The translations under genes and the position numbers were made by a program. A DNA stretch of 41,881 nucleotides from Phycisphaerales bacterium. GTDB taxonomy: Bacteria; Planctomycetota; Phycisphaerae; Phycisphaerales; UBA1924. This document shows positions 16,780 to 25,359 of this stretch, piece after piece (position 1 is the first letter of the stretch; each line of letters starts with the position of its first letter). Below the pieces are notes generated by a model. That model was not told the origin of the DNA. It saw nothing but the letters and a program-made list of their open reading frames with translations, and did no database searches. The DNA is taken from the NCBI GenBank assembly GCA_022843045.1, contig JALHOJ010000023.1:1-41881 (forward strand), given 5' to 3'.

Positions 16780-18465
16780 TCACGCCCCCACGACTCGCCG
16801 AGAGGTTGCCACTTCAGCCGCCTCGGGCGTGAAGACCAGTTGGGCCGTGTGCACCCGCGCAATCGCATGACGCACGTCCGTCGCGGATATCGGCATGTTC
16901 CCAAGCCGCTGAGCCTCCTTCGCCGCCGCCAAACTGCCCAGCATCGCCGCGGCGAGCGGCGGCGCACCCGCGCACAGGCACAGCGTCGCTGTCGCCAGTA
17001 ATGCATCGCCACATCCCATCGGGTCCAGCGCGTGCCCGACCATCGACGGCACATGTTCCGCCAGCACGCGAGAAACGTGCAGCGAACTCGCCTCAAACGT
17101 GTTCTCCCGCTGCGAGAACGCGAGCAGCCCGTCCGCGCCCAGCGTGATGAACGCGTTGCGAGCCGCGGTCGTCTCAAACAACCGCAGCGCGACCACCGGC
17201 AGGCTCTCGTCGTAACACTGCATCGCCTCGCGGGCCTCGGACTCTGACGGCGTGAGCAAGTCAAACCCGCGAAAGTGCCGCAGCGCGGCACGTCGGCCAG
17301 ATACATCGCCCGCCAACACTCCCACCCGCCCTCTCAGCGAATCGCCCAATTGCTCGATCACCAGGGGCGACAGCATCCCGTTGCCAAAATCGACGACGAT
17401 GCCAGCGTCAAAGCCCTGCGAGATCGTGCGGGCCATATCCACCAGCCGACCATGCCGCTCGGCATCCATGACGATGGGCTGGTAGTTGTTGACCTTCATC
17501 ACCTTCTGGGTGCCCACGAGAAACCGCTGCTTCTCAGGCAGTGCCGTGTCCATCGGCACCCACAGCACTTCGACTCCTTCGTTCGCAAGGCGACGGCGCA
17601 GCATCTCCGATTCCGTTCGATTGGGGAGCGCGGTAAGCAGCACGGGCCTTGCTCCCATCGCGGCCAGATGCCTCGCAATCACCGCCGCGCCGCCGTCGTA
17701 TTGGCGCCGCTCGACCGGTCGGAGCGTGAGCACGGGGGACTCGCTCGCGACCTCCGGCTGGTCGCAGATCCAATACGTGTCCAGAATCGTCTCCCCGACC
17801 ACCAGCACTCGCTTGTCGCGGAAGTTCGTGACATGTCGATTGAGCGAGACTCCGTCGAGCTCCGGCTTGGAGAGCAGCTTGGCCAGCCGCGCGTGATACG
17901 GGTCCGCGTGCTGCTCCATCGACGAAATCAGTGCCGACGATGAGAACACGATGTCGCCGCTCGAAAACACCACCCGCCCGCCGTGGCTCTCAACGACGCG
18001 CCGCTCTTCGAGGAACCGCTGATCGTTGCTCCGCTCGTACTCCTTGCCCTTCACATACACATCAGGACGGACCTCAGCCAGCAACTCCGCCGCCGTGGGC
18101 CTGGGCTCAATCGCAACCCAATCCACGCAATCAAGCTCGGCGAGATTCTCCGCTCGAAGTTCCTGCGGAATCAGCGGCGCGCCATCCCGCTTCGTCCATG
18201 CCCCGTCGCCCGTGATCGTCACCAGCAAAATGTCCCCGTGCGACTTGGCCTGGCGAAGATGCCTGATGTGCCCGGGATGCACAATGTCAAAGCACCCATG
18301 ACACTGCACCACCGTCTTCCCCTCACGCCGTGCAGTCTCGCGACGCTTCAGCAGTTCCGCGCTCGACAGCACCTTCGCGCGCGCATCCCCCCCGCCGCCT
18401 CCGCCCGCGAGAGACGAGGCATCCATTCGCGTGCCAAACGGTCCAAAGACTTCATCGCGTGCCAT
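16780..18465 (-). CDS. HldE-like fusion: nucleotidyltransferase then PfkB sugar kinase
   Basis: The 561-residue protein fuses a cytidylyltransferase-like domain (GCFDIVHPGHIRHLRQAKS at about 57-75; VYVKGKEYERSNDQ) with a PfkB/ribokinase-fold kinase (KRVLVVGETILDTYW, YDGGAAVIARHLAAMGA, LLTPSESEAREAM, and DPMGCGDALLA at about 481-491 holding the catalytic Asp487). The domains match those of the ADP-heptose synthase HldE, but HldE has the kinase first; here the order is reversed. The kinase anion-hole motif is DPMGCGD where DTxGAGD is usual. It probably makes an activated heptose or similar sugar for the glycan cluster. ATG 18465 is the first start of the frame; ATG at residue 14 is an alternative. 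The glycine run (GGGGGG) near residue 21 is odd. Confidence 0.88.
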   Translation of the reverse strand: MARDEVFGPFGTRMDASSLAGGGGGGDARAKVLSSAELLKRRETARREGKTVVQCHGCFDIVHPGHIRHLRQAKSHGDILLVTITGDGAWTKRDGAPLIPQELRAENLAELDCVDWVAIEPRPTAAELLAEVRPDVYVKGKEYERSNDQRFLEERRVVESHGGRVVFSSGDIVFSSSALISSMEQHADPYHARLAKLLSKPELDGVSLNRHVTNFRDKRVLVVGETILDTYWICDQPEVASESPVLTLRPVERRQYDGGAAVIARHLAAMGARPVLLTALPNRTESEMLRRRLANEGVEVLWVPMDTALPEKQRFLVGTQKVMKVNNYQPIVMDAERHGRLVDMARTISQGFDAGIVVDFGNGMLSPLVIEQLGDSLRGRVGVLAGDVSGRRAALRHFRGFDLLTPSESEAREAMQCYDESLPVVALRLFETTAARNAFITLGADGLLAFSQRENTFEASSLHVSRVLAEHVPSMVGHALDPMGCGDALLATATLCLCAGAPPLAAAMLGSLAAAKEAQRLGNMPISATDVRHAIARVHTAQLVFTPEAAEVATSRRVVGA

Positions 18466-18610
18466 GCACAGTCAATATCGGATCGCCCGAGCGAGCCTGT
18501 CCAGCCCTTCGCCCCCCTCCCACGTCGTAGCTCCGTCCATTCATGCCGCATCGCGCAGAAATATGCCGATTCTGCGTCGAAACTACCCCCAAATCCGATA
18601 CCCACCGCCG

Positions 18611-21079
18611 ATGTCGCCCGCCGATCAACTCCACGCCCTCGCGCCCGACCTCGCTCGTTCCGCGCTGGGCAAGCAATCGCTCGCCGCCAGTCCGTGGCAG
18701 TTCATCCCCGCCGCCGCGGCCAAGCTCGCCCAACCAAGCCTGCCGCCCGCCCTTGCCGACGAGTTGCGACTCACCATGGCCGTCGCCCTCGGACGACTGG
18801 GCCTCCGCTCGCCCGCCCTGCAAGCCCTCGATGCATGTCAACACGACCTCACGCCGCAAGTCTGCTCGATCCTCGAGCTTCTTCCGAACGACATCGTCTC
18901 TGCGTCCGAACGCATCGCCACCTGCCGGGCCAATCTCGAAGCAACCAGATGCGGCGACCGTGATCGCTTGCTTCGCTCCTTCAGCGGCTGGGAAGCCGCC
19001 CAGTCGTCCATCCGCGCGTTTCGAACCGGCCCCACCACCGTCCTCCAATGCCCGGATGGCCGCTGGCTGCTCTTTGTCGACGACGCCGCCGTCGCCAGCA
19101 CCATCGACGGCGCATCAACCAAAGGCGGCCCCGCGTACGTCGATGGACTTCACCTGCCCGTGGTCCTCCGCAAACTCATGCAGTCCGCCATGGCACCCAA
19201 AGGCGAAGTCCAGCCTCGCTTCATCCTGCTTGCAGGAAGTGACGAGGAGGCCCTCGCCGGCTTGTCGCTGCAACCGCTGACGGACCTGTTCCAGACGATG
19301 CACGTCGAAGTCTGGGCTGGGCTTGATTGCCCCCAGCGAGTCCGGCGTGACGCCGAGTCTCGCATCGAGTCCGCCTTGGGATCAGCGATCGGGCTGCCTG
19401 GCACGCCGACTCTTTGGCCCCGCTGGCCCCGCGGCGCAATTGCCGAAGAACTCGTGCACGTCAGTTCACTTCAGGATCAGCTCACGTCGCTCACTCGATC
19501 TCGAGTTGACGCTTGGAACGCCAGGACTGACGCATGCGATCGTGTCACGCTCGCCTCTGCGCAGCATTGGCGGGGGCTTCGCATCCTTCTGCCTACCACC
19601 CGATTCAGCACGTATGTCCAGCACGCCGCGCACGACCTCGCCCACGCGTTCGATCGCTTGGGATGCGAAACTCGCGTGGTTCAGGAACCCGACGAGTTCT
19701 CCCACTCCAAGCCTCTGGCCGTCCTGCGAGCCACCGAGTCCTTCCGTCCCGACATCGTCGTCTTCATCAATACCCTGCGAACGCAGTTGCCCGAGGCCGC
19801 TCCGAGCAACGTCCCGGCCGTGACATGGGTGCAGGATGCGCTTGCCCATCTGTTCAGCGACCGTGCCGGGCGGGCGATGGGCGCCCGCGACTTCGTGGTC
19901 GGACACCTTCATCCCGAACTCTTCGAGACCTTCGCGTTCCCACGCTCACGCACTATGGCCGCGACGGTGCTGGCAAGCGACCAGAAGTTCCATGGCACGC
20001 CCGTGCATGCGTCCCTCCGCGAACGCTTCGCCTGCGAAGTCGCGTATGCGTCGCACCAGAGCCAGACCCCCGATGAGATCGCCGCGAAGATCATCGCCAA
20101 GGAACCCTCCGACTCTCTGCTCGCCCGCGCAACCCGCGCCGCGCTGCCCGTAGTCATCGACTGCGTTCACAGCACGTCGCTCGCGGGCGGCTTGCTCGCG
20201 GGCGAACTCCGAGCGGTCGCGAAACGAGTCTTGGCTCACGCTGGCAACCATACTTCAGCCGCAGCAACGAATCCCACCGACCTCGCCACGTTCCTCCATC
20301 AGGTGGTGCACCCCATCGCCGAGCGTGCTCTCCGCCAGCAGATGGTCACCTGGGCCGCGGACCTGTGCGAGCGCCGCGGCTGGCGTCTGCACCTCTACGG
20401 CAAGGGCTGGGAGCGTTCACGCTTCGCCAAGCACGCGCGGGGCGAATTGCATCACGGCGAAGAGCTTCGCGCCGCCTACCAATGCGCTCGCACGCACCTG
20501 CACGTGGGCTTGGGCGGTGCGCACCACCAGCGCGTGCTCGAATGCGCCTTGTCGGGTGGGTGCTCGCTGGTTCGCCTCAAAAGCGACGACGCACGCTTGC
20601 TGGAGTGGTGGGCACAGAACGAACTTGCACGCGACGCGTCGCCCGAACAGTTCTGCGAGACTCTCGTCCGCGATCAGCCGTTCCTGATGACGCCCGTCGC
20701 CGACCACTGGCAGGCGATGATGGCCCACGCCGCGATGGATCGGCTGGGCATTCCCCAGCAGCACGACCATCGCGGCATGCAAGCCGTCAGTCACGAGCAG
20801 CTTCGCGGCGCCGGCTCGCGCGACTCAACGCCGCTCGAAGCCGCCTGGCTCATGGGCGATCCGTCCGAGACGGCGTTCTGGTCCAGAGAGAGCTTTGATC
20901 GTGCGGCTTCAGCGCTGGTGGAGTCCGACCGCCGGCGTGAATCGTTCGCCAAGTGGCAGCGAGAAGCCGCCATACACCACTTTTCGCTCGAGTCGTTCGC
21001 CTCACGCATCCTGCAGTTGGTCGCATCGTCGCTGCGTTCGAGCAAGCTCACGAATCCCGCCATGAGTAGATCGGGATGA
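18611..21079 (+). CDS. Large CgeB-like glycosyltransferase protein
   Basis: This 822-residue protein has no signal peptide. The N-terminal part is alpha-helical and not recognised. The middle and C-terminal parts look like a GT-B glycosyltransferase of the CgeB/DUF3880 type: RGLRILLPTTRFSTYVQH, DLAHAFDRLGCETRVVQEPDE, FRPDIVVFINTLRTQ, VTWVQDALAHLF, then WRLHLYGKGWERSRFAKHARG and AYQCARTHLHVGLGGAHHQR with LECALSGGCSLVRL. This block ends with the pattern seen when such enzymes bind a nucleotide sugar. ATG 18611 was picked because earlier in-frame starts (18563, 18431) lack ribosome sites or overlap the divergent HldE-like gene; the true start is uncertain. The 3' end overlaps the end of the convergent SGNH gene by 32 bases. 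Confidence 0.78.
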   Translation: MSPADQLHALAPDLARSALGKQSLAASPWQFIPAAAAKLAQPSLPPALADELRLTMAVALGRLGLRSPALQALDACQHDLTPQVCSILELLPNDIVSASERIATCRANLEATRCGDRDRLLRSFSGWEAAQSSIRAFRTGPTTVLQCPDGRWLLFVDDAAVASTIDGASTKGGPAYVDGLHLPVVLRKLMQSAMAPKGEVQPRFILLAGSDEEALAGLSLQPLTDLFQTMHVEVWAGLDCPQRVRRDAESRIESALGSAIGLPGTPTLWPRWPRGAIAEELVHVSSLQDQLTSLTRSRVDAWNARTDACDRVTLASAQHWRGLRILLPTTRFSTYVQHAAHDLAHAFDRLGCETRVVQEPDEFSHSKPLAVLRATESFRPDIVVFINTLRTQLPEAAPSNVPAVTWVQDALAHLFSDRAGRAMGARDFVVGHLHPELFETFAFPRSRTMAATVLASDQKFHGTPVHASLRERFACEVAYASHQSQTPDEIAAKIIAKEPSDSLLARATRAALPVVIDCVHSTSLAGGLLAGELRAVAKRVLAHAGNHTSAAATNPTDLATFLHQVVHPIAERALRQQMVTWAADLCERRGWRLHLYGKGWERSRFAKHARGELHHGEELRAAYQCARTHLHVGLGGAHHQRVLECALSGGCSLVRLKSDDARLLEWWAQNELARDASPEQFCETLVRDQPFLMTPVADHWQAMMAHAAMDRLGIPQQHDHRGMQAVSHEQLRGAGSRDSTPLEAAWLMGDPSETAFWSRESFDRAASALVESDRRRESFAKWQREAAIHHFSLESFASRILQLVASSLRSSKLTNPAMSRSG

Positions 21080-22145
21080 TCGCCAGCCGCGAGCCGTACA
21101 CCGCGAGTGCGCGGTTCATCAGCACATCCTCGTGAGCATCCGACGAAATCAGAATCACGTCGAAAGCTGGCGTGCCGCGACGAGACTTGGTCGGACGCAG
21201 CAAAGGCACGCCCCGCAACTGCCCCCTGCCATCCTCCGGCGCCTGATCATCCAGCACACACGCGATTCGCAGTCCCAAACGCTCAAACGGCTCCCATCCC
21301 ATCGACCTTGTGTGCTGGCCTGCGCCGAAAATCGCGATCGAACCCGCGCCGCGCGCTTGGCCCGTCGCCACCTTGCACCGTGCCGCAGCCAGCTCAATCA
21401 GCACCTGCCGAGCATCCCGCGCATCAAGCAAGCCGCCCGGCAACCCCGCAGCAGTAGCCGGCGGCGGCACCATCGCCAGCGCCCGCGCCACGTCCATCGC
21501 CGCTTCATCCCCACGCATCCACCCGCACTGTCGAAGTTGATCCAGCACCAGCGGCAAGCATCGCGAGTCCGCGTGCACTCCATCCGCGAACAATGCCGGA
21601 TTGGGTCCCCCCTTGGCATCGCTCAGCAGGTCATACACGTCCAGCACCATCGCTCCCGCGGCCTTCGCTGTTCGCTGGAGACCCGCGTTGAACGCTTGTG
21701 CCGCCATCCTGCGCTGTGCAAACGTCCCGTTCGTCGGCTGCTGTTGGTTGCCATGCTGCGAGATCGTTGGCGGCGGCACCGTCACGAAGCCAACCTCGCG
21801 ACCCCGCAGCATCGCCGCCGCGGCACGCACATACCGCTCCGCCACTTCTCGGGCGGTTCTCCGAATCCCCGCCGCGCTGCTCGCATGCTTGCAGACGTGA
21901 TTGCGACAGTCAATTTCTCCCATCCACACCAGCACGCGAGCGTCCTGGGGCATCTTCGCCACGCACCCCCGCGCCTTCGCACGAACCGCATGACGAGACT
22001 TGCCAAACGAGTACGCCAGATATGCCCCCAAGTGCCACACGCAAAAGCCCGGCAGGGCCTGCGGGCAATCGTCAGGGACGCGCGGACAAACGCCGTGCAA
22101 GCCCGTGAACAAGGACGTGTGACTGTCGCCCAAGACGTGGATCAT
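21048..22145 (-). CDS. SGNH-like hydrolase with C-terminal Rossmann-like domain
   Basis: The 365-residue protein opens with MIHVLGDSHTSLF, whose Ser8 in GDSH is the expected nucleophile of an SGNH hydrolase. VLVWMGEIDCRNH is a block III-like region, and DGVHAD (Asp188, His191) supplies the rest of the triad. It could remove or add acyl groups on a glycan. The last 98 residues (GSIAIFGAGQHTRSM, LRIACVLDDQ, GRGQLRGVPLL, DVILISSDAHEDVLMNRAL, IIPIY) are a Rossmann-like domain shared with the proteins at 22166 and 23497. ATG 22145 was chosen because the frame above it (from 22367) runs into the upstream gene. It follows that gene by 20 bases, so the two are one operon. Confidence 0.83.
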   Translation of the reverse strand: MIHVLGDSHTSLFTGLHGVCPRVPDDCPQALPGFCVWHLGAYLAYSFGKSRHAVRAKARGCVAKMPQDARVLVWMGEIDCRNHVCKHASSAAGIRRTAREVAERYVRAAAAMLRGREVGFVTVPPPTISQHGNQQQPTNGTFAQRRMAAQAFNAGLQRTAKAAGAMVLDVYDLLSDAKGGPNPALFADGVHADSRCLPLVLDQLRQCGWMRGDEAAMDVARALAMVPPPATAAGLPGGLLDARDARQVLIELAAARCKVATGQARGAGSIAIFGAGQHTRSMGWEPFERLGLRIACVLDDQAPEDGRGQLRGVPLLRPTKSRRGTPAFDVILISSDAHEDVLMNRALAVYGSRLAIIPIYSWRDS

Positions 22146-22165
22146 CGCGGTTTCCGCGTGAAGCG

Positions 22166-23323
22166 TCACGCCCGCACCAGTTGCGTCGTCGTGCGCACGC
22201 TCGCGCCGGCCTGACTCGATCCGTAGATCCGTCGCACCTCGATGCCGCGCTCGCGGAACACCGCAGCGTTCGCCCACAGCGCATCCTCCACCGAGTTGCC
22301 CGACAAGATCACCGCCTGCACGCCCATCCGTAGAGCGCCCTCGCGAGAGACTACCGGAATCCCCCACGCAACCCGCCCATGGTTCGACTCGTTGTCATCG
22401 ATGATGCACGCGATCTTGACAGGCGGCTCACGCAACGCGCTGCCGGCCACCTGCGTGTGCAACCCAAATCCGTAGATCGCAACTGGGTCCTGCCCCGCAT
22501 CCTTGCACGCCAGCAGCGCCTTCCCGATCGCGTCCGCGTACGGGTTGTCGATCGCGACGCGAAACAGCCGTTGCTCGGCAAGTGCGAGCATCTCGTCCTT
22601 GGGCATCGAAGTGTCAAACTCGCGGGTCCAGCGCACACCGGAGCTCTCGCTCGCCGCGTGCCCAGGAAAGTGGTCGTGTACCCGCGCGTAGTACAGCAGA
22701 CAGTCGGGCAGATCCTTGCGTTTCACGCTTTCCCAATACGCGGGCTGAGTCTGTCCCGTCCGCGTGAAGTGATCGTGATAGTGACTCAGGTCAGGCCGCT
22801 CCCAGAGAGCGCCCAGTCCCCTCGCCACCCAGTACAACTCATTGTCCGCGTAGTTGTGGTGATACCGCCCATACATCGGACCCGCCCCCCCATACATCGT
22901 CTCAAACCACGCGCGCCCGATGAACGGCGACCCGCAGTATCGCTTGGCCGACAGAAACTCATCGCCATGCGGCTGCATCACGCCGAACCCGTCGGGGAAA
23001 CGTTCGAAAAACTGCTCCGCCAGTTCCTGAGCCGTGTGATTCGGATCAGGCAGCATGTCGTCCCCGCCGCTCACGATCAAGTCACAGCCCTTGGGCACGA
23101 TCTCCCGGCACAGAATGTTCACCGACTCCGGCCAGCCCGGGTAGTAGTCAAACCACGCTGCGATGTCCGCCGGAATCTCACCCCGCTCAAAGTTCTGCAG
23201 CACCGCGATCTTGTACCCGCGCTCCCGCCACACCGGCAGCACCTTCCGGCACTTCTCCGGGTTCGCGCTGGGAATGGCAAACCAGACCTCGTGATGACGA
23301 CGTTGCCGATTCGCAGATGCCAT
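22166..23323 (-). CDS. Glycosyltransferase-like protein with C-terminal Rossmann-like domain
   Basis: The 385-residue protein starts with EVWFAIPSANPEKCRKVLPVWRERGYKIAVL, similar to GT-A glycosyltransferase starts, and has CDLIVSGGDDMLPDPNHT, where GGDDM may be the metal-binding acidic motif, followed by RYCGSPFIGRAWFETMYGGAGPMYGRYHHNYADNELYWVARGLG. I assign it to the glycosyltransferase-like group on these features only. From about residue 279 it carries the shared tail: DPVAIYGFGLHTQVAG, VKIACIIDDNESNHGR, VQAVILSGNSVEDALWANA and RGIEVRRIY. ATG 23323 is followed closely by the gene's conserved core. It is divergent from the FkbM gene at 23497, with 173 bases between. Confidence 0.7.
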   Translation of the reverse strand: MASANRQRRHHEVWFAIPSANPEKCRKVLPVWRERGYKIAVLQNFERGEIPADIAAWFDYYPGWPESVNILCREIVPKGCDLIVSGGDDMLPDPNHTAQELAEQFFERFPDGFGVMQPHGDEFLSAKRYCGSPFIGRAWFETMYGGAGPMYGRYHHNYADNELYWVARGLGALWERPDLSHYHDHFTRTGQTQPAYWESVKRKDLPDCLLYYARVHDHFPGHAASESSGVRWTREFDTSMPKDEMLALAEQRLFRVAIDNPYADAIGKALLACKDAGQDPVAIYGFGLHTQVAGSALREPPVKIACIIDDNESNHGRVAWGIPVVSREGALRMGVQAVILSGNSVEDALWANAAVFRERGIEVRRIYGSSQAGASVRTTTQLVRA

Positions 23324-23496
23324 GCATGTTCAGAATCGGTGCAACGCGGAACCTTCCTTGAGCAAACCGGCCCGATCCGGGGTGAAACCAGGCCAGAATC
23401 CACTGAATTCGTCCGTTTGTGATCAATCCACAACTTCCAGCCGTCGTAGCCCCTCCGCGGCTCACGACCACCCCCCACCGTCGCCGATAACAGGGC

Positions 23497-24579
23497 ATGA
23501 AGTTGTTCGCCTACGACGCATATGCCTCGCTCACCCGCGTGCTGCCTGTCGATGAGCCGCTCGTGGTCGTCGACGTCGGCGCCAACGAAGGCCAGACCGC
23601 CCGCCGCGTCCTTGCCGAGTTCCCGCGAGCAACCGTCTACTGCTTCGAGCCCGCCCCGGAGACCTTCAAGTCGCTTCGTCACAACGTCGCCGACGACGCT
23701 CGCATCCATCTCGAACCCGTCGCCTGCGGCAGCAAAGTCGGATCAGTTGACTTCCACGTCACCGACAACCACTGGTGCTCCTCCGTGCTCGCGCCCAGTG
23801 ACCTCGGCAAGCGGTTCTATGGTGACTGGTATCGAACCAAGCAAGTCGTGAAGGTCCCCATGACCACGCTCGACACCTGGATGACCGACCGTCGCGTGCC
23901 TCGCGTCGACATCTTGAAGGTCGACGCCCAGGGCTACGACCTCGAAGTCCTGCGCGGCGCAACCCGCATGCTCGCCTCGGGCGTCAAGGCGATCAACTGC
24001 GAGTGCCAATTCGCCCCCGAGTACGAAGGCTGCGCAACGTTTTCGCAGATCGACCAGTTCCTCGTTGCTAAGGGTTACGCGCTCCATCAGCTCCACGAAG
24101 TCCACGATCGCGGCAACGAACAACAAACCACCTACGGCGACGGTCTCTGGCTCCGCACCGACATCCTCGAGCAACTCCGCAATCGCAAGGACCTGCCGGA
24201 CCTCTCGCCCCTGGGCCGAGTCCGCACCGCCCTCCGCACCGCACAGATCGCTGGCTGCTCTCGCATCGCCCTGTACGGATCAGGCCGCCACACCCGCGGC
24301 ATCGCCGAACACCTCGCGAGCCTCTCGCCGCAGATCGTGGCGATCATCGACGACAATCCACAAACTCACGGCACTCGCATCGGCGGCGTCGAGGTCATCA
24401 GCCCGGCCTCGGCTCATCTCCTCAATATCGACACCGTCATCCTCTCCAGCGACGCTCACGAGCGCACGCTGTGGGACAACAGCGCCGCCCTCCGTGCCCG
24501 AGGCGTCCGCGTCATGCCGCTTTATGACCGTTCCCTGGATCGAACCGAAGCAGCCCCCGCCCGATCGATGGTCGCGTGA
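23497..24579 (+). CDS. FkbM-family methyltransferase with C-terminal Rossmann-like domain
   Basis: The 360-residue protein has the SAM-binding motif VVVDVGANEGQTARRVL (about 23-39), VYCFEPAPETFKSLRHN, and VDILKVDAQGYDLEVLRGA, all typical of FkbM methyltransferases, which methylate hydroxyl groups of sugars or related compounds. Residues about 253-346 form the extra tail: CSRIALYGSGRHTRGIAEHL, VAIIDDNPQTHGTRIGGVEV, DTVILSSDAHERTLWDNSA and RARGVRVMPLYD. FkbM proteins are usually about 230-280 residues and end before this domain. ATG 23497 has AGGG just upstream. It is the first gene of a three-gene operon with FkbM2 and the epimerase. Glycan methylation is the likely role. Confidence 0.85.
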   Translation: MKLFAYDAYASLTRVLPVDEPLVVVDVGANEGQTARRVLAEFPRATVYCFEPAPETFKSLRHNVADDARIHLEPVACGSKVGSVDFHVTDNHWCSSVLAPSDLGKRFYGDWYRTKQVVKVPMTTLDTWMTDRRVPRVDILKVDAQGYDLEVLRGATRMLASGVKAINCECQFAPEYEGCATFSQIDQFLVAKGYALHQLHEVHDRGNEQQTTYGDGLWLRTDILEQLRNRKDLPDLSPLGRVRTALRTAQIAGCSRIALYGSGRHTRGIAEHLASLSPQIVAIIDDNPQTHGTRIGGVEVISPASAHLLNIDTVILSSDAHERTLWDNSAALRARGVRVMPLYDRSLDRTEAAPARSMVA

Positions 24580-24613
24580 ACTCGCCCCCCGCCGCAACGA
24601 ATTCGAGAAGACC

Positions 24614-25339
24614 ATGCCCGCCACCCTTCCCTTTGCCCATTGTGAAAGTCAGTTCTTCACCCGTCTCGTCGAGCTGGGTTTGGATGTCTCCTGCATCGTC
24701 GACGTGGGCGGATCGAACGCCGCATGGTCCACGTCGCTCGCTCCGGTCTTTCCCAACGCCCGCTTTGAGCTCTTCGAGCCGCTCGCAGGTCGGCGCGAGG
24801 AGTATGACCGCGTGCTCGAATGGGCCCTGCGCACGCATCCGAACTTTCGGATGCACAACATCGCGCTGGGCGACGAGAACGGCGTCGCCAGTCTGTGGAA
24901 CGAGCCGTCGGGCGTCGGCAGTTCGCTGATCGCCGATGGTCAGCCACGCGAGCAGAAGATCGACGTCCCGATCCGCCGCCTGGATGACTACCGCGCCGAG
25001 CGCGGCATCCCGCAGCCGCAGGTCGTCAAGATCGATGTGCAAGGCGGCGAACTGATGGTCCTTCGCGGCGGCCAACAGACCATCGCAAACGCGGACGTCC
25101 TGCACCTTGAAACCTGGCTCTCTCGCGGCTACGGCAAACGCACCCCGCTGTTGCCGGAACTCATGGATTACCTCCGCCCGATGGGCCACTTGATGGTGCA
25201 TCTGGGCGACTTCTGGCGTCGTCCTGATCAAGAGCTGATCTCCGTCGACGCCTTCTTCGTCCACAAACGCCTGATCGAGCGCCTCACCGCAAGCGGTGCG
25301 CGCCTGCCATGGCCCGCGAACTGGTCCCCCGCCGAGTAA
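24614..25339 (+). CDS. FkbM-family methyltransferase, single domain
   Basis: The 241-residue protein has LDVSCIVDVGGSNAAWSTSL, FELFEPLAGRREEY, ALGDENGVASLW, and QVVKIDVQGGELMVLRGGQQ, a standard FkbM methyltransferase without the extra tail of its neighbour. ATG 24614 has GAGAAG upstream; the open frame from 24065 overlaps the previous gene and was rejected. It lies 34 bases after the first FkbM gene and 20 bases before the epimerase. The target could be a different position on the same glycan. Confidence 0.85.
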   Translation: MPATLPFAHCESQFFTRLVELGLDVSCIVDVGGSNAAWSTSLAPVFPNARFELFEPLAGRREEYDRVLEWALRTHPNFRMHNIALGDENGVASLWNEPSGVGSSLIADGQPREQKIDVPIRRLDDYRAERGIPQPQVVKIDVQGGELMVLRGGQQTIANADVLHLETWLSRGYGKRTPLLPELMDYLRPMGHLMVHLGDFWRRPDQELISVDAFFVHKRLIERLTASGARLPWPANWSPAE

Positions 25340-25359
25340 CGCACCCACTAGGAGCACGC

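Noticed and set aside
23417..23433. CRP-like site TTGTG-N7-CACAA between divergent glycan genes
   Set aside because: The spacing differs from the CRP site (TGTGA-N6-TCACA) and no other support was found.
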